Shown here in pieces: positions 1 to 11,269 of a stretch of 64,000 bases of DNA. The notes beneath the pieces are model-generated. The model ran no database searches. It worked only from the letters and a program-made list of their open reading frames with translations, and was not told where the DNA came from. A program made the translations under genes and the position numbers. Source of the stretch: Okapia johnstoni (lineage: Eukaryota; Chordata; Mammalia; Artiodactyla; Giraffidae); contig JAGTYA010000026.1 of the NCBI GenBank assembly GCA_024291935.2, positions 5,560,001 to 5,624,000 of the forward strand, in the 5' to 3' direction. Each line of letters starts with the position of its first letter. Positions within the stretch are counted from its first letter, which is position 1.

Positions 1-227
1 CCTATTACTCCCTGGGGCAGTGCACTACTGCAGGTGTGCACAGAGCCTGATACAAACTCAACACACACTAAATGTCAGCTGACAGTATTACTCTCACCAT
101 CTTTCAGGAACTAATAACCGTGGATACAATAAAGCATGTAATAGAGACGCTTAAAAGATGTGAGGCATTCCAAAACTACGCTATTCCACGATGGCTGGGG
201 ACTCCAAACATACCCACCAAGGCCCAC

Positions 228-332
228 CTGTAAGCTCCATGAGGGCAGGAACCAGGACTATTTTGTACTAGTTTAGCCTCAGGGTTTAGTTCAGTGCCCA
301 ACACCAAATATAGATGCTGAATCAAGAGCAGA
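228..332 (+). repeat. L2-type LINE 3' remnant
   Basis: The stretch contains the decayed L2 tail pattern: a 'TGTAAGCTCCATGAGGGCAG' block followed by a 'CAGTGCCCAACACC' block. It lies in the intron downstream of the PHD exon. Nothing else was recognised in positions 1-462. Confidence 0.6.
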
Positions 333-462
333 TGTTAGATCCCTCTGTGACCCACAGCAGCCTCTCTTGACAGATGTCCCACTCTCCTCTGCTCCACTCA
401 GAGTCTTTAGACACTGTATTAGCTGAGACCTCATGGGCCCCGCCCCTTAGGCCTCTCCTCAC

Positions 463-594
463 CTGGAGGCAGCCAGGATGAACAATCTCATTGCAGATAC
501 AGCATTCCATGAGTTTCTTCTCAAAGTCCTGTGTCTCCTCATTTTGATCCACCTCTCCACAGAGGGAACATGTGACAGAGTGAGGCAGTCTGGG
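463..594 (-). CDS. KDM2A: KDM2A exon: CXXC-PHD junction and first half of PHD finger (residues 612-655)
   Basis: This 132-bp exon encodes 44 whole codons in phase 0, after a TGTAG acceptor and before a CAG|GT donor at 462-461. It supplies the first zinc ligands of the PHD finger: C620 and C623, then the C642-C643-I-C645 cluster, H650 and C653. The rest of the PHD is in the next exon, outside the window to the left. The KDM2A PHD finger follows the CXXC domain directly and forms one chromatin-reading module with it. The open frame continues about 140 bp past the donor, but that is intron sequence, because it departs from the conserved protein exactly at the GT. Confidence 0.95.
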
Positions 595-1118
595 CTACAA
601 GAGGACAAAGACAGAAACCAAGAAAAGAGTGGGCTTAGATCCTTATCATTCAGCTTCCCTTTAACTGAAGATGGATAATTTGGTTCCTGCAATTCTCTAG
701 TAAACACTTAAGAGAGCATGGAGACCACGTGGAAAGAAGAGAGGTTCTGGCAGGAAAGTGACAAGGGAAGAAGATAGCAAGAGTCAACTAGCTGAGGAGT
801 AGAGACCCACAGGGTACAGTTTATTTTCAGTTGGCCTATCCTTGGCCTCCCAGGTCCTTCCTTTCTAGTCCACTTAAAGAGGGAACAGACTGCAGTGATC
901 TGTTCTTCAAACACTAGTCCCTCATTTGAAAATTAGGCAAAAATTAAATTATGTTAAATATTAGACACCTTCCTTCTAAATCCAGAGACAAAAGGGACAA
1001 AATGAAAACAGCCATAAAGAGAGCAAAAGCTTTTCTTTCCAGCTCTGCTGGGTATATTTCAGCCCCACCCCCGGCACTACACCCCTCCCCCATATTCTTT
1101 ACCCAGCAGATCACTCAC
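595..1118 (-). other. KDM2A intron (CXXC exon to PHD exon)
   Basis: A 524-bp intron with a GTGAGT donor at its high-coordinate end and a pyrimidine-rich TGTAG acceptor at its low end. No repeat or other feature was recognised. Confidence 0.8.
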
Positions 1119-1388
1119 TGCCAAGCACTGCCGGAGGACACAGGACTGCTTCATGCGACCAGGCCCCCCAAACTTCTTCATGTCCCTGCAGTAGTGACAA
1201 ACACCACACTCTCCTTGCACGCAGGCTTTGCATTTTCGACATCGCACTCGTCTCCGTCTGGCTCCAGACACGATGGGAGAGGCAGCGGCTGGGCGCACAG
1301 GTGTTAACCGCGGGGCTGGTTTCATAGTGTGAGGCTTTGTGATGGGGATGGTAGGAACCCGCACCTTTGGCCGGGTTGGGAATTTAAG
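1119..1388 (-). CDS. KDM2A: KDM2A exon: CXXC zinc finger (residues 522-611)
   Basis: A 270-bp exon, 90 codons in phase 0, between a TTTCCAG acceptor and a GCA|GTGAGT donor. The first about 43 residues are a basic, proline-rich stretch. A run of four arginines (565-568) leads into the CXXC zinc finger with all eight cysteines: C571, C574, C577, C582, C585, C588, C604 and C609. K601 in the MKQS loop is the residue known to contact CpG DNA. The domain binds unmethylated CpG and targets KDM2A to CpG islands. The exon also holds M543, the known start of the short isoform. Confidence 0.97.
1323..1325 (-). promoter_or_regulatory. KDM2A: Predicted start codon of the KDM2A short isoform (M543)
   Basis: An in-frame ATG (CAT on the plus strand), followed by Lys-Pro-Ala-Pro-Arg, lies 28 codons upstream of the first CXXC cysteine. 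In human numbering it is residue 543, the reported first residue of KDM2A-SF, which lacks the JmjC domain. The published isoform is established knowledge. Its use here is inferred from conservation of the codon and of the upstream CpG island. Confidence 0.7.
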
Positions 1389-2842
1389 CTGGAAAGAGAA
1401 AGCAGTGAGGTCAAACATATAAAGCAGCTCTATGGACTGGAGTGGGCAGAAGATGACATGGCCTGGCAAACTATGGCCCGAGGGCAAATCGCCCACAGAC
1501 CATCTTTGTAAACAAAAATTTACAGGCACAAAACCGTGCTCTCATTTTTGTTTTGTCCATGGGTGCTTTCTAGTGCCCTGGCAGAGCTGAGAAGCTGCAA
1601 CAGACTGTATGGCCTGCAAAACTTAGAAAATTATCATCTTTATTACATTTATTACCTACACATCATCTTCACAAAAGAAGTTTGCCAATCCCTTCAGACT
1701 ACTTCAGCCACATCCCTCTCACTCTGTTGAGCTGCCCTTCCTTGAAGCTTTCTATGCACCAAAGGCATTGCAGGGGCCCTCCAATATTTCCTTATCCTGA
1801 ATATTATTACTCAGAGTACACTCCTGAAGAAGACAGGAAACTACTTGAGGGAGCAACAAGTCTTATTCTTTATTATTCTAAATCCAACCCTACAATTCCG
1901 GCACATAGCAGACACTCCCAATAATAGCTGAGCATGAATAAATTTCTCAGGTATATGTTTATGATTTTAGCACCTGTATTTTACCTTGCTGGTGACCTTT
2001 TTAAGAACAAGAACTGTGTCTTCCATGTCTTTAATTTTCACTGTGCCTTAAACACTTTTCGGACACAAAACACTCAACAGCCAGGGCAGAAAGGACTAAA
2101 CTGTTTTTCGGCAGTCCTGTGTGGCCAAGCAGAGGCCAAGTGGGGCCAGAGCACTGAGGAAAGAGGAAGTGGTTCTTCAAAGACATATTTTGGATACACA
2201 CCTTTATATTTTGCCTAAATGTTCCTGGGATGTGATGGCTCTGCAAGTTGTAGCTGGGAAACACCAAAGAAGGGCCTAATTTATTTGCCAGACTCACAAC
2301 CAAGATCAGAATGCAATGACTGACCTTGACAAAGGACAATATGGGATAGAATTATACAGGACCTGACTGAAGCGATGTGAAAATTTGTGACAATTTATTA
2401 ACTGATGGGTAGCTGTTTTCATCTCTTCTCAATTCAATACCGAAAAATCCAAATCAAGGGGAATCTTGAGAGTGTGGTCTCACTTCAATGAAGAAACGTT
2501 CTAGCCTTTTAAATGTATATCTAATTATTTTAACTAATTTTACATCAGATCTATAAAAAGAATTGAGTCACTGGGGCAGAAGGATAGGAACCGATCCACT
2601 CTGGTGAACAAATGCACATGTTGGCATCTGAACTTGGAGGCAGGTCTTCTAGTTTGACAGTCTGTTAAGAGAGTCACCTCCAAAGATAGCTTGACTGAAG
2701 AGTCAAAACAACTGAGTAATGATTTTCTGTCAGTTCACATTAATGCACCAAAAGCTGTCTGCCTCTGGTTGTTCTTTTTCTTCCTGGAATGGTAATGGTT
2801 AGCCAGCAAAACGTTTCAGCAGCTTGAAGAACAGTTTCTTAC
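1389..2842 (-). other. KDM2A intron, about 1.45 kb
   Basis: Mostly unique sequence. Positions about 1985-2090 carry a weak L2-like remnant ('AAGAACAAGAACTGTGTCTT'). The 100-150 codon frames on either strand show no domain and no supporting splice structure. Confidence 0.6.
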
Positions 2843-2926
2843 CTTATCCCTTTTCGGCCACTGTACTATAGGGACTCCAGTGAGGGCTAACTTGGGATCA
2901 CTGTTGGCAAGCTCCTCCAGCAAAAC
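2843..2926 (-). CDS. KDM2A: KDM2A linker exon (residues 494-521)
   Basis: An 84-bp exon, 28 codons in phase 0, with a CCCTTAG acceptor and an AAG|GTAAG donor. It encodes the leucine-rich segment ending in WPKRDK, just before the basic linker of the CXXC exon. The first residue is valine (GTT) where I recall isoleucine in the human protein, a conservative change. It is the first KDM2A coding exon downstream of the intronic CpG island. In the short isoform it should be 5' UTR, because translation starts later at M543. Confidence 0.93.
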
Positions 2927-3460
2927 CTAAGGGTGAGACAGGAGAGAAGAGGTGAAGAAAGGACATAGTGAACAAAGAGTCAACCACTCCTAACAGCATC
3001 CAGACAGGCTCAGCCTCAGTTCCCCTAAGCACCAAGGTGAAGAGCAGGCTAGCAACTTTCGACATTTTCCCTTCATATAGAGACCCACTGCGAAACAAAC
3101 AGAAGATGGAAGAGAACTCAAACTATCAAGACTTTAAATTTACCTTTGCTTCCAACCCCGCACTTGTACGCTCACTGTAACCACTAACGCTACTGTCGTC
3201 AAGCGTTGTCACAGTTCTATACATGACAGTGAAACTTTACATCAACTCTTTACTTTTCTATACCAGTTAATGAGTACCATCATATTTTAAAATAATGCCT
3301 TCATTTCGTTGACGTTATTAGCAAATACTGACTGGCAAAAAAATAAAAATAAAAAGGATTGGCTAATATGAATAGCAGGGTCTTAACATCTTGATTTCAA
3401 CCCAGGACTCTGTTCTTCAAAGGCTGATTAAAGAAATCTCATTCTCAAATCTCTCTCCCT

Positions 3461-3501
3461 CACACCCACCCACACACACACATGTACCCACATGCACACA
3501 C
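3461..3501. repeat. CA-rich simple repeat
   Basis: An interrupted run of CACAC and CACCC units, with a few ATGTA and ATGCA breaks. Confidence 0.8.
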
Positions 3502-3775
3502 GGTCACTTATCTGCCTTTATTCCTATAAAGGGGGCAGCAACAATCTCAGGGGCAATAGTTCTCATGCCTTTAGTCAATCTAATTTGAATGCCTAGAGGA
3601 ACAATTCTACAGTAAGAAACCTCCACTCAAGTGAGTCACATTGGTTATTATTTTGAAACAAATCTTTTATGTTTGAGACAGAAATTTCTCAGTCCCAAAC
3701 CTTCTAACACAATGAAATCTCTCCTCATCTGACCTCATGAGCCCTAAAGCAGTGGCAACTGCAAAACAACAACTA

Positions 3776-3787
3776 CCCCCCCCCCCC
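3776..3787. repeat. Poly(C) tract, 12 bases
   Basis: Twelve uninterrupted C residues directly after an AACTA sequence. The length will vary between individuals and sequencing reads. Confidence 0.9.
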
Positions 3788-4013
3788 ACAAATCCAGAAG
3801 ACAAGTTACACGACTTCTATCTGATTGCTTTAGATGTATACAAGATATTATCTGTTTCAAGAAAAAGTAAACTTTGATCCTAGACAGGCCAGCATGCCTG
3901 GGCCATTTTTAATAATCATTCTCAGAATCCTGTGGGCTCTGTGCCTAGAGATCAGAACTCTTGAAGCATGAGGCATTTCTCTACGAAGTTTTTTCATCCT
4001 TAACCTAAGGATG

Positions 4014-4042
4014 AAACAAAACAAAACAAAACAAAACAAAAC
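4014..4042. repeat. (AAAAC)n microsatellite
   Basis: Five to six tandem copies of the AAAAC/AAACA pentamer, flanked on both sides by CCTAAGGAT (about 4004 and 4042). Confidence 0.9.
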
Positions 4043-4597
4043 CTAAGGATCATGCTCCAGATCCAGAGCTGGGGCTCAGAAAGACCCTTTAACTAGCACC
4101 CACGAAGCTCCTCCAGGATGAGCCCCTTTGCCAAGTTCCCCACATGCCTCTCTCTCTCCCCCAAACTAATTTCCTTTGCAGACGTTTTATTTACTTCGAG
4201 TTGCTATGGCATCCTATTCTGGAGCCTCCTGTTAGCACCACACTGCGTGGGGGTGAAGAGGCGGGGTGCGGTGCCACGTGGGACCAGGCTCCGTCCCGCT
4301 CCCAATCTCCCTGGGGTGAGAAATTCAGGTCCATTCAAAATGTGTGCTAGGGAGTGCGAGTTCCCCTCCCCCACTTCGCACTGCTGCCGCGGAGTAGGAC
4401 TCTGCCCATTTCCTCCGCCCCTAGAGCACTGAACTGTCCACAAACAGGGACTTTCCACTTTCAGCAAAACAGACTGCACAGAAAGATCTGCAATTGTTCA
4501 ACAGTAGAACAGGAATCTAACTATCACCAAAAGCAGTCTACCTGCAAGATTTCTGTGGGGAACAGGGAAGGGTAGGTGGATAAATTGTGTCTGTGTT

Positions 4598-4629
4598 GGG
4601 GCGGGGGTGGAGGGTGTGGGGTGTGGGGG
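4598..4629 (+). other. Potential G-quadruplex tract
   Basis: Five runs of three to five G separated by loops of one to four bases (GGGG-C-GGGGG-TGGA-GGG-TGT-GGGG-TGT-GGGGG), starting at 4598. It sits on the strand opposite the KDM2A sense strand, at the downstream edge of the CpG island as transcribed. Confidence 0.7.
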
Positions 4630-4879
4630 CAGCTGTTCACACAGGCACGACTCAGTTACTAGGGTCTGTGTGGGTGTGGAGGGAAATGCAGATTTCCTTC
4701 CAAACCCTGTTTCACTGGGGCCATACAACCAAGCACGCCCTGCCTTCATCAAAAAAGGCAGACTCCAGCTGAGGCCCTTCAAGAAACCATATAAAGAAGC
4801 CACCACCCTTCACCAGAGGGGGTTTGGGACAGGGAGCGGGGGTGGAGTGCGGAAAGGCTGACGCCTATCTAGCCTCCTG

Positions 4880-6330
4880 GCATGAGAGAATGTTCAAGCG
4901 CAAGCCCACACCCGACACAGCCCAGGAAGGGGACAAGAACCGCGGGCGCCTGGGCGGAGAAGGGGAAGAGACTCCCAAAGGCAAACAACCCAATTCGAAA
5001 GCACATCCCACCGGGAGAGGGAACAAGTGCAGTGACGACGGCACCACCGACACCTCAGCACTGTCCCGGACTCGCAGGCAGGCAGTTCTCCTGCCTCTCT
5101 GCCGCCGAGACCGGTCCCTGCAGTTCCACACACCACACAACCCGGACCAGGAGGGCTCTGCCGCCCGCACGCCCGCCCGCCCCCCTGACCTTGCGTTTCT
5201 CGTCCTCTGGAGCTGCCGAGGATCTTGGATGAAGTTTCCCCAGCGTCTTTGTTTTGCTTTCTGTATTGGAAGTTGTGCTGAAGGAGTTAGGTGTTCTGCC
5301 TCTAGGAAAAATCCCAGTTTACTTGAAAAAAATCTGAAATCTCCCAGGGCACCTAAGGCAGGGCAGTCGGGCGATCACCCTTCAGGCTACCCGGAGGGAG
5401 CGGCGCCCAGCGCCCTGCGCTCCTTCTCGAGCCCCAGAGCTCAGCCGCGGCTTCCTGTGCCTGCGAACAATGCTGCTGCGTCACCCACATGCAGCTCCCA
5501 GAAATGCTTTGCAACGGAAGATGGCAGGAGGGAAGCCGAGCTCGAGTGAGAGAGCCAGCAGAGGGCCCAGCGTCCTGCGGCAGAGTCAGGAGGGGGCGTG
5601 CCGGGCAGCGCTCCCGGCGCGGCGATTGGAGGAGAGCCCGCCAGAGGGAGCCGCCGCCCCGCCCCTCCCTCCCACCGCCCCGTCAGCGCCGGGGCAGAGC
5701 CCAGGGCCGGCCCCCAGGGCTCTCGCCGAACGGCTTCGGAAGGCGCCAGCAGGGAGAAGGGAAGGCTTTAACCCGTGCCGAGTCGGGTCCCGCGTTAGAA
5801 CGTCCTTGCCGCGGTCCATACCCCGGCCCTCAGGGTCACCTCCTCGTCACGGCCCTGCCACACAGGGCTCTCCCCGCGCCCGGGCAGACGGCGAGTCGCC
5901 AGAAGTTCAGCCTCTGCGGCGGAGCCCGGCCCGGAGCCGAGCGCCTCTGGAGTTACCTTCTCTCCCCACCACCAGCCCGCCTCACCTTCCCCGCCTGCCG
6001 CTCCCCTAGCCAGGAATCCAGAACCTGCACACGTTTCCAGAAACACCTTGGGCACGACACATCTCCACCGATACCGAAGGACCTGATACCATCCGTCTGT
6101 TCATCTCAGCTACTTCCACAACTGAGGCGGCCTCTGCCCCAGCCCGCACCTCGAGAGCCGCCCCATCAGCTCTGAGGGCGGCTCCCTCGTGACCAAGTCA
6201 GACCAGCTGAGGTGCACCCTCAGAGGTGTCACTCCCCTGCCTCGGCATCAGGCACCGGGAACCTAGGGCCAGCACGGCCTCCGACTCCACACCTGCCGGT
6301 CTCCCGGGGCCTCAGCTAAGGGCGCGGACT
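4880..6330. promoter_or_regulatory. KDM2A: Intronic CpG island, likely promoter of the KDM2A short isoform
   Basis: The only strongly GC- and CpG-rich block in the window, about 1.45 kb and densest at 5380-6010. It contains no interspersed repeat. It lies in the 10-kb intron that separates the exons for the JmjC domain and acidic linker (right) from those for the last linker segment, CXXC and PHD (left). A demethylase-deficient short isoform made from an internal promoter is established for human KDM2A, and the position fits. The start site and first exon cannot be fixed from sequence. Two possible donors on the minus strand are AAG|GTCAGG (exon edge 5190) and CAA|GTAAAC (exon edge 5323). Long open frames here are a side effect of high GC. 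Confidence 0.85.
5495..5671. promoter_or_regulatory. Core promoter motif cluster in the CpG island
   Basis: In + strand order: a ZNF143-like TCCCAGAAATGC (about 5496, one base longer than consensus), an ETS-type ACGGAAG (5514-5520), an overlapping YY1-type AAGATGGC (5518-5525), an inverted CCAAT box (ATTGG at 5625-5629, so CCAAT on the minus strand) and GC boxes (CCGCCCCGCCCC at about 5653-5664). The CCAAT box suits leftward initiation near 5.53-5.57 kb, the KDM2A sense direction. The plus-oriented ETS/YY1 pair would suit divergent rightward initiation. Motif matching was by eye. Confidence 0.45.
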
Positions 6331-6339
6331 CTGCCTCTC

Positions 6340-8458
6340 ACCACTCCATCCTCCGGACACCAGCACTCCCGCACTCTTCCTAGTCCTGTCCTTCGATATT
6401 GCCTGGATGAAGCAGCCAATCCCCCATTCGGTCACACATCTTGGTGCCCCTTCTGACAGCCACTCCAGTGACACGTGTCACCTACTCTGCACTCACCAAT
6501 ACACAGTCAGGGTTAAACTCAGACTGAAGGAGCACTCTTTGCTCAGGCTTCAGCATCCAGTATATTGGGGCCAGATTTATGTAACTTTTAGACTTGAACA
6601 AAGGTAACTTGGCTTTTTGGGAAATCACAGAAGTGGCTTTGAAATAAACACCTCAGGCCACTGAGAACCTAGCTCTTACCACTGGAAACATGCTTATTTA
6701 TTCTAGCTTATTCCAGGACAGTTGTTTCAGTGAGTTTCTCCTGCAGAGTCAGTGGCCGAGTAGGCTCTCTGAGGCCTGGGGCTTTGATGACAGGGGCAGC
6801 ATGTTTACTTCTGACATTAGTTTACCAAGGAAAAGAGAGACTTTTGTACTCTTCTGTGGAGCTCTTCCTGGAAATGTTTGAATGGTCATTCTAATCCTCA
6901 ACTTGTACTTTTCTGACTCAAAGACTCTCTGTAATTAGCCTAGTATGTTAGAAAAACCTTCCTTAACATTGTGAGAGGTCCTCTTGGAAAATGCTTAGTT
7001 AGGTCTTAGTGCTATCTAACCTAGAGGGGTGACACAGTATGCACAAATACTTAAAGAGAAACAAGCTACTCCAAAACAAAACACAAGTTCAAGTTGTACC
7101 AAGCACAAATTCTAGAGGCCACCAGGAAAGAACAAAAATCAGACAGGGCACTAGGAAACTCACTTCAAGTAAGTTTCCAAATCACACATTATAAATAAGG
7201 CCCGATTTTTTTCTCCTTTTAATTCAGAATAAAAGGTAGGCAACAATGATGAGAATTAGTAAGAATATAACATTACATAATACAGGACTATAATGAAAAC
7301 ATTTTTAAAGAATTGTATCTATTTTAATCTAACTTTATATGCCTTGTAGCTGAGTTATTCAAAACTTTTTACTCAGTAAGAATGTGAATTATTACAAATA
7401 TCAGTAAAAACTACAAATGACGTTTTATTTATACAGGTTGTTTTTTTCCCTCCTCTCCTCATCTGGCTTAATAGATTAAAATCCAATTATACTGGGCCCT
7501 CTATCAGCTCTCTCTGTTAGTGTCAGAATCACTCCCAAAGTGTCAGGTGAAGGAAAATTTCTGATTCGTGTTTCTGTATTCACAACCATAACTCTGCTTT
7601 AGTCCCATCATCCTCCTGAGATGGAGCTTCATATAAATTTTTAGATCACAGTTACAAAATAAAATGCTAGATAGACTCTTACATAAGAGCGGCAGTAGCC
7701 AATTGTATCACAAAGGAAGAATTTCAAACTTATAAATTTAGAGCTTTTATCATTTACATAATACTATAGTAATCAATCTGCATCATCTAACAGGAAAGTG
7801 TATTAACCGGTTAACTAAAAAGAATGGCACCTCCTTCCCTCAGGACAGAATCTACCACCTGTCCTCAGTGTTAGGTCCTGCACCTGTAAACCTAGAAGTC
7901 ACTTACTTACTTTCTTAGCCCACTTAAAATGCCTGCTCGACCACTGGACTGTAAGCCCCCCGAAGATTTGGTCCACGGTATGTTTGCATATTTATACCGG
8001 CACTAAGCCTGGTTCTTGGCCGAGAGTGGGCAGGGATTATTCACAGTAGTGAAATAAGTGAATTTCAACGGTTTGTAATATTCACAACACCTCCACTGAG
8101 GTAGATGTTATTTTATAGAGGAGAAAACAGGCTTTTATTGATCTAGTATCCTGCCTGACAGTCACATTTTTGCCAAACTTATCAAAATGTTTTACAGAAA
8201 AAAGGGAAGTAGAAAAATATTCAAAAACACTTAAATTGTTTCAACTGAGTTGGGCAGCCAGATGTATTGATATATTAAGAGCCTCTTTTTATACATATAT
8301 TAAGAGCTGCTTTATTACCTAAATAAACAGAAACCAATAAAGTCTGATTAACAATTCAGCCTTCCAGCTGATTCCTACCACCTTGCTATGACTCACTGTT
8401 AGTAAGTAGTTAACATGTCCACTCCAGGCCCACTGTAATTTTAGCACATACAAACAAA
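6340..8458 (-). other. KDM2A intron interval, mostly unique sequence
   Basis: AT-rich intronic sequence upstream (as transcribed) of the CpG island. A weak L2-type tail lies at about 7945-8060 ('ACTGGACTGTAAGCCCCC'). Nothing else was recognised. Confidence 0.5.
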
Positions 8459-8765
8459 GATCCAACCAGTCCATCCTAAAGGAGATCAGGCCTGGTTGTT
8501 CATTGGAAGGACTCATGTTGAAGCTGAAACTCCAATACTTCGGCCACCTCATGCGAAGAGTTGACTCACTGGAAAAGACCCTAATGCTGGGAATGATTGG
8601 GGGCAGGGGAAGGGGACGACAGAGGATGAGATGATTGGATGGCATCACCGACTCGATGGACATGGGTTTGGGTAAACTCTGGGAGTTGGTGATGGACAGG
8701 GAGGCCTGGAGTGCTGCAATTCATGGGGTTGCAAAGAGTCGGACATGACTGAGCGACTGAACTGA
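8459..8765 (+). mobile_element. BovB LINE 3' fragment
   Basis: The sequence matches the last about 300 bp of the ruminant RTE element BovB: 'CCAACCAGTCCATCCTAAAG', then the degenerate coding tail, ending in 'GACTGAGCGACTGAACTGA'. It is 5'-truncated. Confidence 0.9.
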
Positions 8766-8769
8766 CACA

Positions 8770-9795
8770 CTATACACACTATTCCAGGTCCTGCCTCTTT
8801 ATTCAACATCTCTCAAGGACATGGCCTCTCAATTTTAGATCAGGAGTCAAGGTTACTTTATACCCCCTCCCAAATAGGACTTTATATATACTCATTACTT
8901 GCCCTTAACTTTGCTAGTAAATCAACCTTTTTTAATCCCCCATATTTCATCTAATCCCCTTGCAACTCTGTATGGTTCTTTCTTCAATACTGTACAACAT
9001 TTTTAGAAGCTTCAAAGTCCTTTAACCACATCACTAAAACTGCTTCTCCCAGGGAATATGTAATTATGGGTATCTCATCCCACCAATGTTCCTCTAACCT
9101 CTTCTCCTAGTTATTTGTGAGAGCCACACAGGCTACAACAAGAGACCATCCCTCTCTCTACAGGAAGGGTAAACTCTGGGCTTGCTTTAGTCCTTCGCTG
9201 CAGTGTAGCTTTCTGTGCTACCACAGCACCAAGTTCTCTAGCACTGCAGTCTCCAGCTGGGAAGTGATTCGGCACGCCCAATGCTTTTTCTTCTTTTTGG
9301 TGGTGTTCAGGTTTTCAAAGTATTCAAGTCTGAAACTCACTATTTTCTAAAGCTCAAATTAAATATAACAGGTCCAATGTAGGAATAAGTAATCCATTTG
9401 ATCTTAACTGAAACTACCTGCAGAGCTGGGCTGTAAATCTTTTGTGTTCTGTCATCAGGTATATTTTGATATGGTGTTGGGTAAACAAGGGAGAACTCAA
9501 ACACTGCCAGTCTGTGCAGTCATCCTGCTGGGCCACTCGTTCTCTCATGCCCTGGTCTCCACGCCACCTCTGTCTTACTTAGCAAAGGCAGCCATGTCTT
9601 CCATGATTCCTGATAAACAGCAAGCTCTCTCAGGACACTTTTCAGTGTTAAGAGCTCTCTTTAGATGGCTCTTATTAACTCATTCCCTTTCTTGCTGCCT
9701 CCTTTTACTCTGCCTAAAGTTTGACACAAATCTTTCTACATTTTCCCCTCATACTCTGCCTCTATAAATATCCTTATTTAACTGTATTTGTTAAG
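8770..9795 (-). other. KDM2A intron interval, unique sequence
   Basis: No recognisable repeat or gene. Frames of 70-110 codons lack domain features. Confidence 0.5.
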
Positions 9796-9796
9796 A

Positions 9797-9900
9797 GTTG
9801 TTGTTGTTCAGTTGCTAAGTTGTATCCAACTTTTTGTTACCCCAGGCACTGCCAGGCTTCCCTGTCCTTCACTATCTCCCTGAGTTTGGTCAAATCAGTT
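9797..9900 (-). mobile_element. Bov-A2/BovB-tail fragment
   Basis: A decayed reverse copy of the BovB 3' end. It starts with GTTGTTGTTCAGTTGCTAAG and includes the 'CAGGCTTCCCTGTCC' block. Confidence 0.8.
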
Positions 9901-10211
9901 AATAGTTTGTATATTTCTATCATGACATTTGACCTGTACAACTGATTAGTGAATTATAACATGACTTCCTACAACTGGATTCAATGAAATCAAATGTATC
10001 TATAGACATCCCTTAGGATTAAAAAAATATTTCTCTCTTTCATAAATTAAAAATGCAGATCCACAGGCCAAAAGAACATTAGTGAGAGATAAACTTATAA
10101 AACCTTCCTTCTTAGGGTTCCTAAAGGCAATTATACAAATTAGTAAGTCATCAAAGTCACAATTTAATGTTTTCCACATCCATGGTAGAAGAGCTAGGAA
10201 AAAGGAAACTT

Positions 10212-10345
10212 CTGGACTTTCCTGATGGTCCAGTTAAGACTCCATACTCTCAATGCAAGGGGCACAGGTTCGATTCCCGGTCCAGTAACTAAGATCTCGC
10301 ACACCACAAAGCACGGCCAAGATAAAATTTAAAAAAAGAAAGAAA
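10212..10345 (+). mobile_element. CHR SINE (tRNA-derived)
   Basis: It begins GGACTTTCCTGATGGTCCAG, carries a tRNA-like B box (GGTTCGATTCC) and ends in an A-rich tail. Confidence 0.85.
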
Positions 10346-10356
10346 AAAGAAACTTT

Positions 10357-10495
10357 GGGGAAGTTCCTTGGTGGCCTAGTGGTTACGATTTCAGACTTTC
10401 TCTGCCGTGACCCGGGGTCAGTCCCTGGTTAGGGAACTGAGATCATGCAAGCCATGTGGCCTGGCCAAAAAAGAGACAAACTTCTGTAGAAAAAA
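10357..10495 (+). mobile_element. CHR SINE, second tandem copy
   Basis: A second CHR element directly after the tail of the first, in the same orientation: GGGAAGTTCCTTGGTGGCC at the head and GGCCTGGCCAAAAAAG near the tail. It probably inserted into the A-rich tail of its neighbour. Confidence 0.85.
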
Positions 10496-11269
10496 AAAAG
10501 ATGTTATACTCAAACTCTCAGGAAAATATGTATGTCCCATCACAATGAAAAACAAAAAATATAAGTGTCCTTTGTTCACTCAGGGGTGGGAAGTGAGTTT
10601 GGAAACTGGCTTGTGAATACGGAAAAGTATGGCTAAGTTTGTTCTGGTGCACTGTATCAATCATCGTAGATACAGGACCACACCCACCTGGAACTTAGTT
10701 ATTTCCTCCCATAAATACAAGCCACAATACCACCTGCCTTGTCTACAACAACTTTATAAAACTGAACTATAAAACCAACTGCCTAGGTTCTATCACCATG
10801 GAGAGGACCAACCTCACAAGGTTACCAATCCTTTTAGTCTTTTAAAGTTTTTATCATTTCAACAATGCATAAATAATAAGATATAGGTAGAATGTCAATT
10901 GAAGAAAGAAAAAAATAAAAAATTAGAAGTCTAGGTCTTAGCCCAGTCTCTGGAGTTCTTTCCTGAGGTATCTGGCAGAAGGTAGGGAGAACCTCAGCTG
11001 GTTGTTTAGTGGTAGCCAAGAAACACTTGTATAAGGATCAGGAATAAACAAGTCATACTATGAGATTTTTAGCCCATCTTCCTTAAGGTCACATAAAATT
11101 ATTCCTTATAAATTCTTCCGTGGCTTAAAATAATCTATACAAAAGGTTTTAAAAATAACATGTTACAAATGGTGGACTAGCTTTCTAATACACATACTCA
11201 TGCCCTTCACCGAAGACATAATTCCAAACAGTGATTTAAAGATTTTTTCGTGTTTGTATTAATGGTTAC

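Noticed and set aside
4824..5549. 241-codon plus-strand ORF in the CpG island
   Set aside because: High GC removes stops by chance; low-complexity, proline/arginine-rich translation, no domain.
5489..6175. 228-codon and overlapping 179-codon plus-strand ORFs
   Set aside because: Both lie in the CpG island, overlap in different frames and have no recognisable motif. Best read as promoter DNA.
9444..9767. 107-codon plus-strand ORF in a KDM2A intron
   Set aside because: Serine/leucine-rich translation with no domain; runs without any boundary signal into unique intron.
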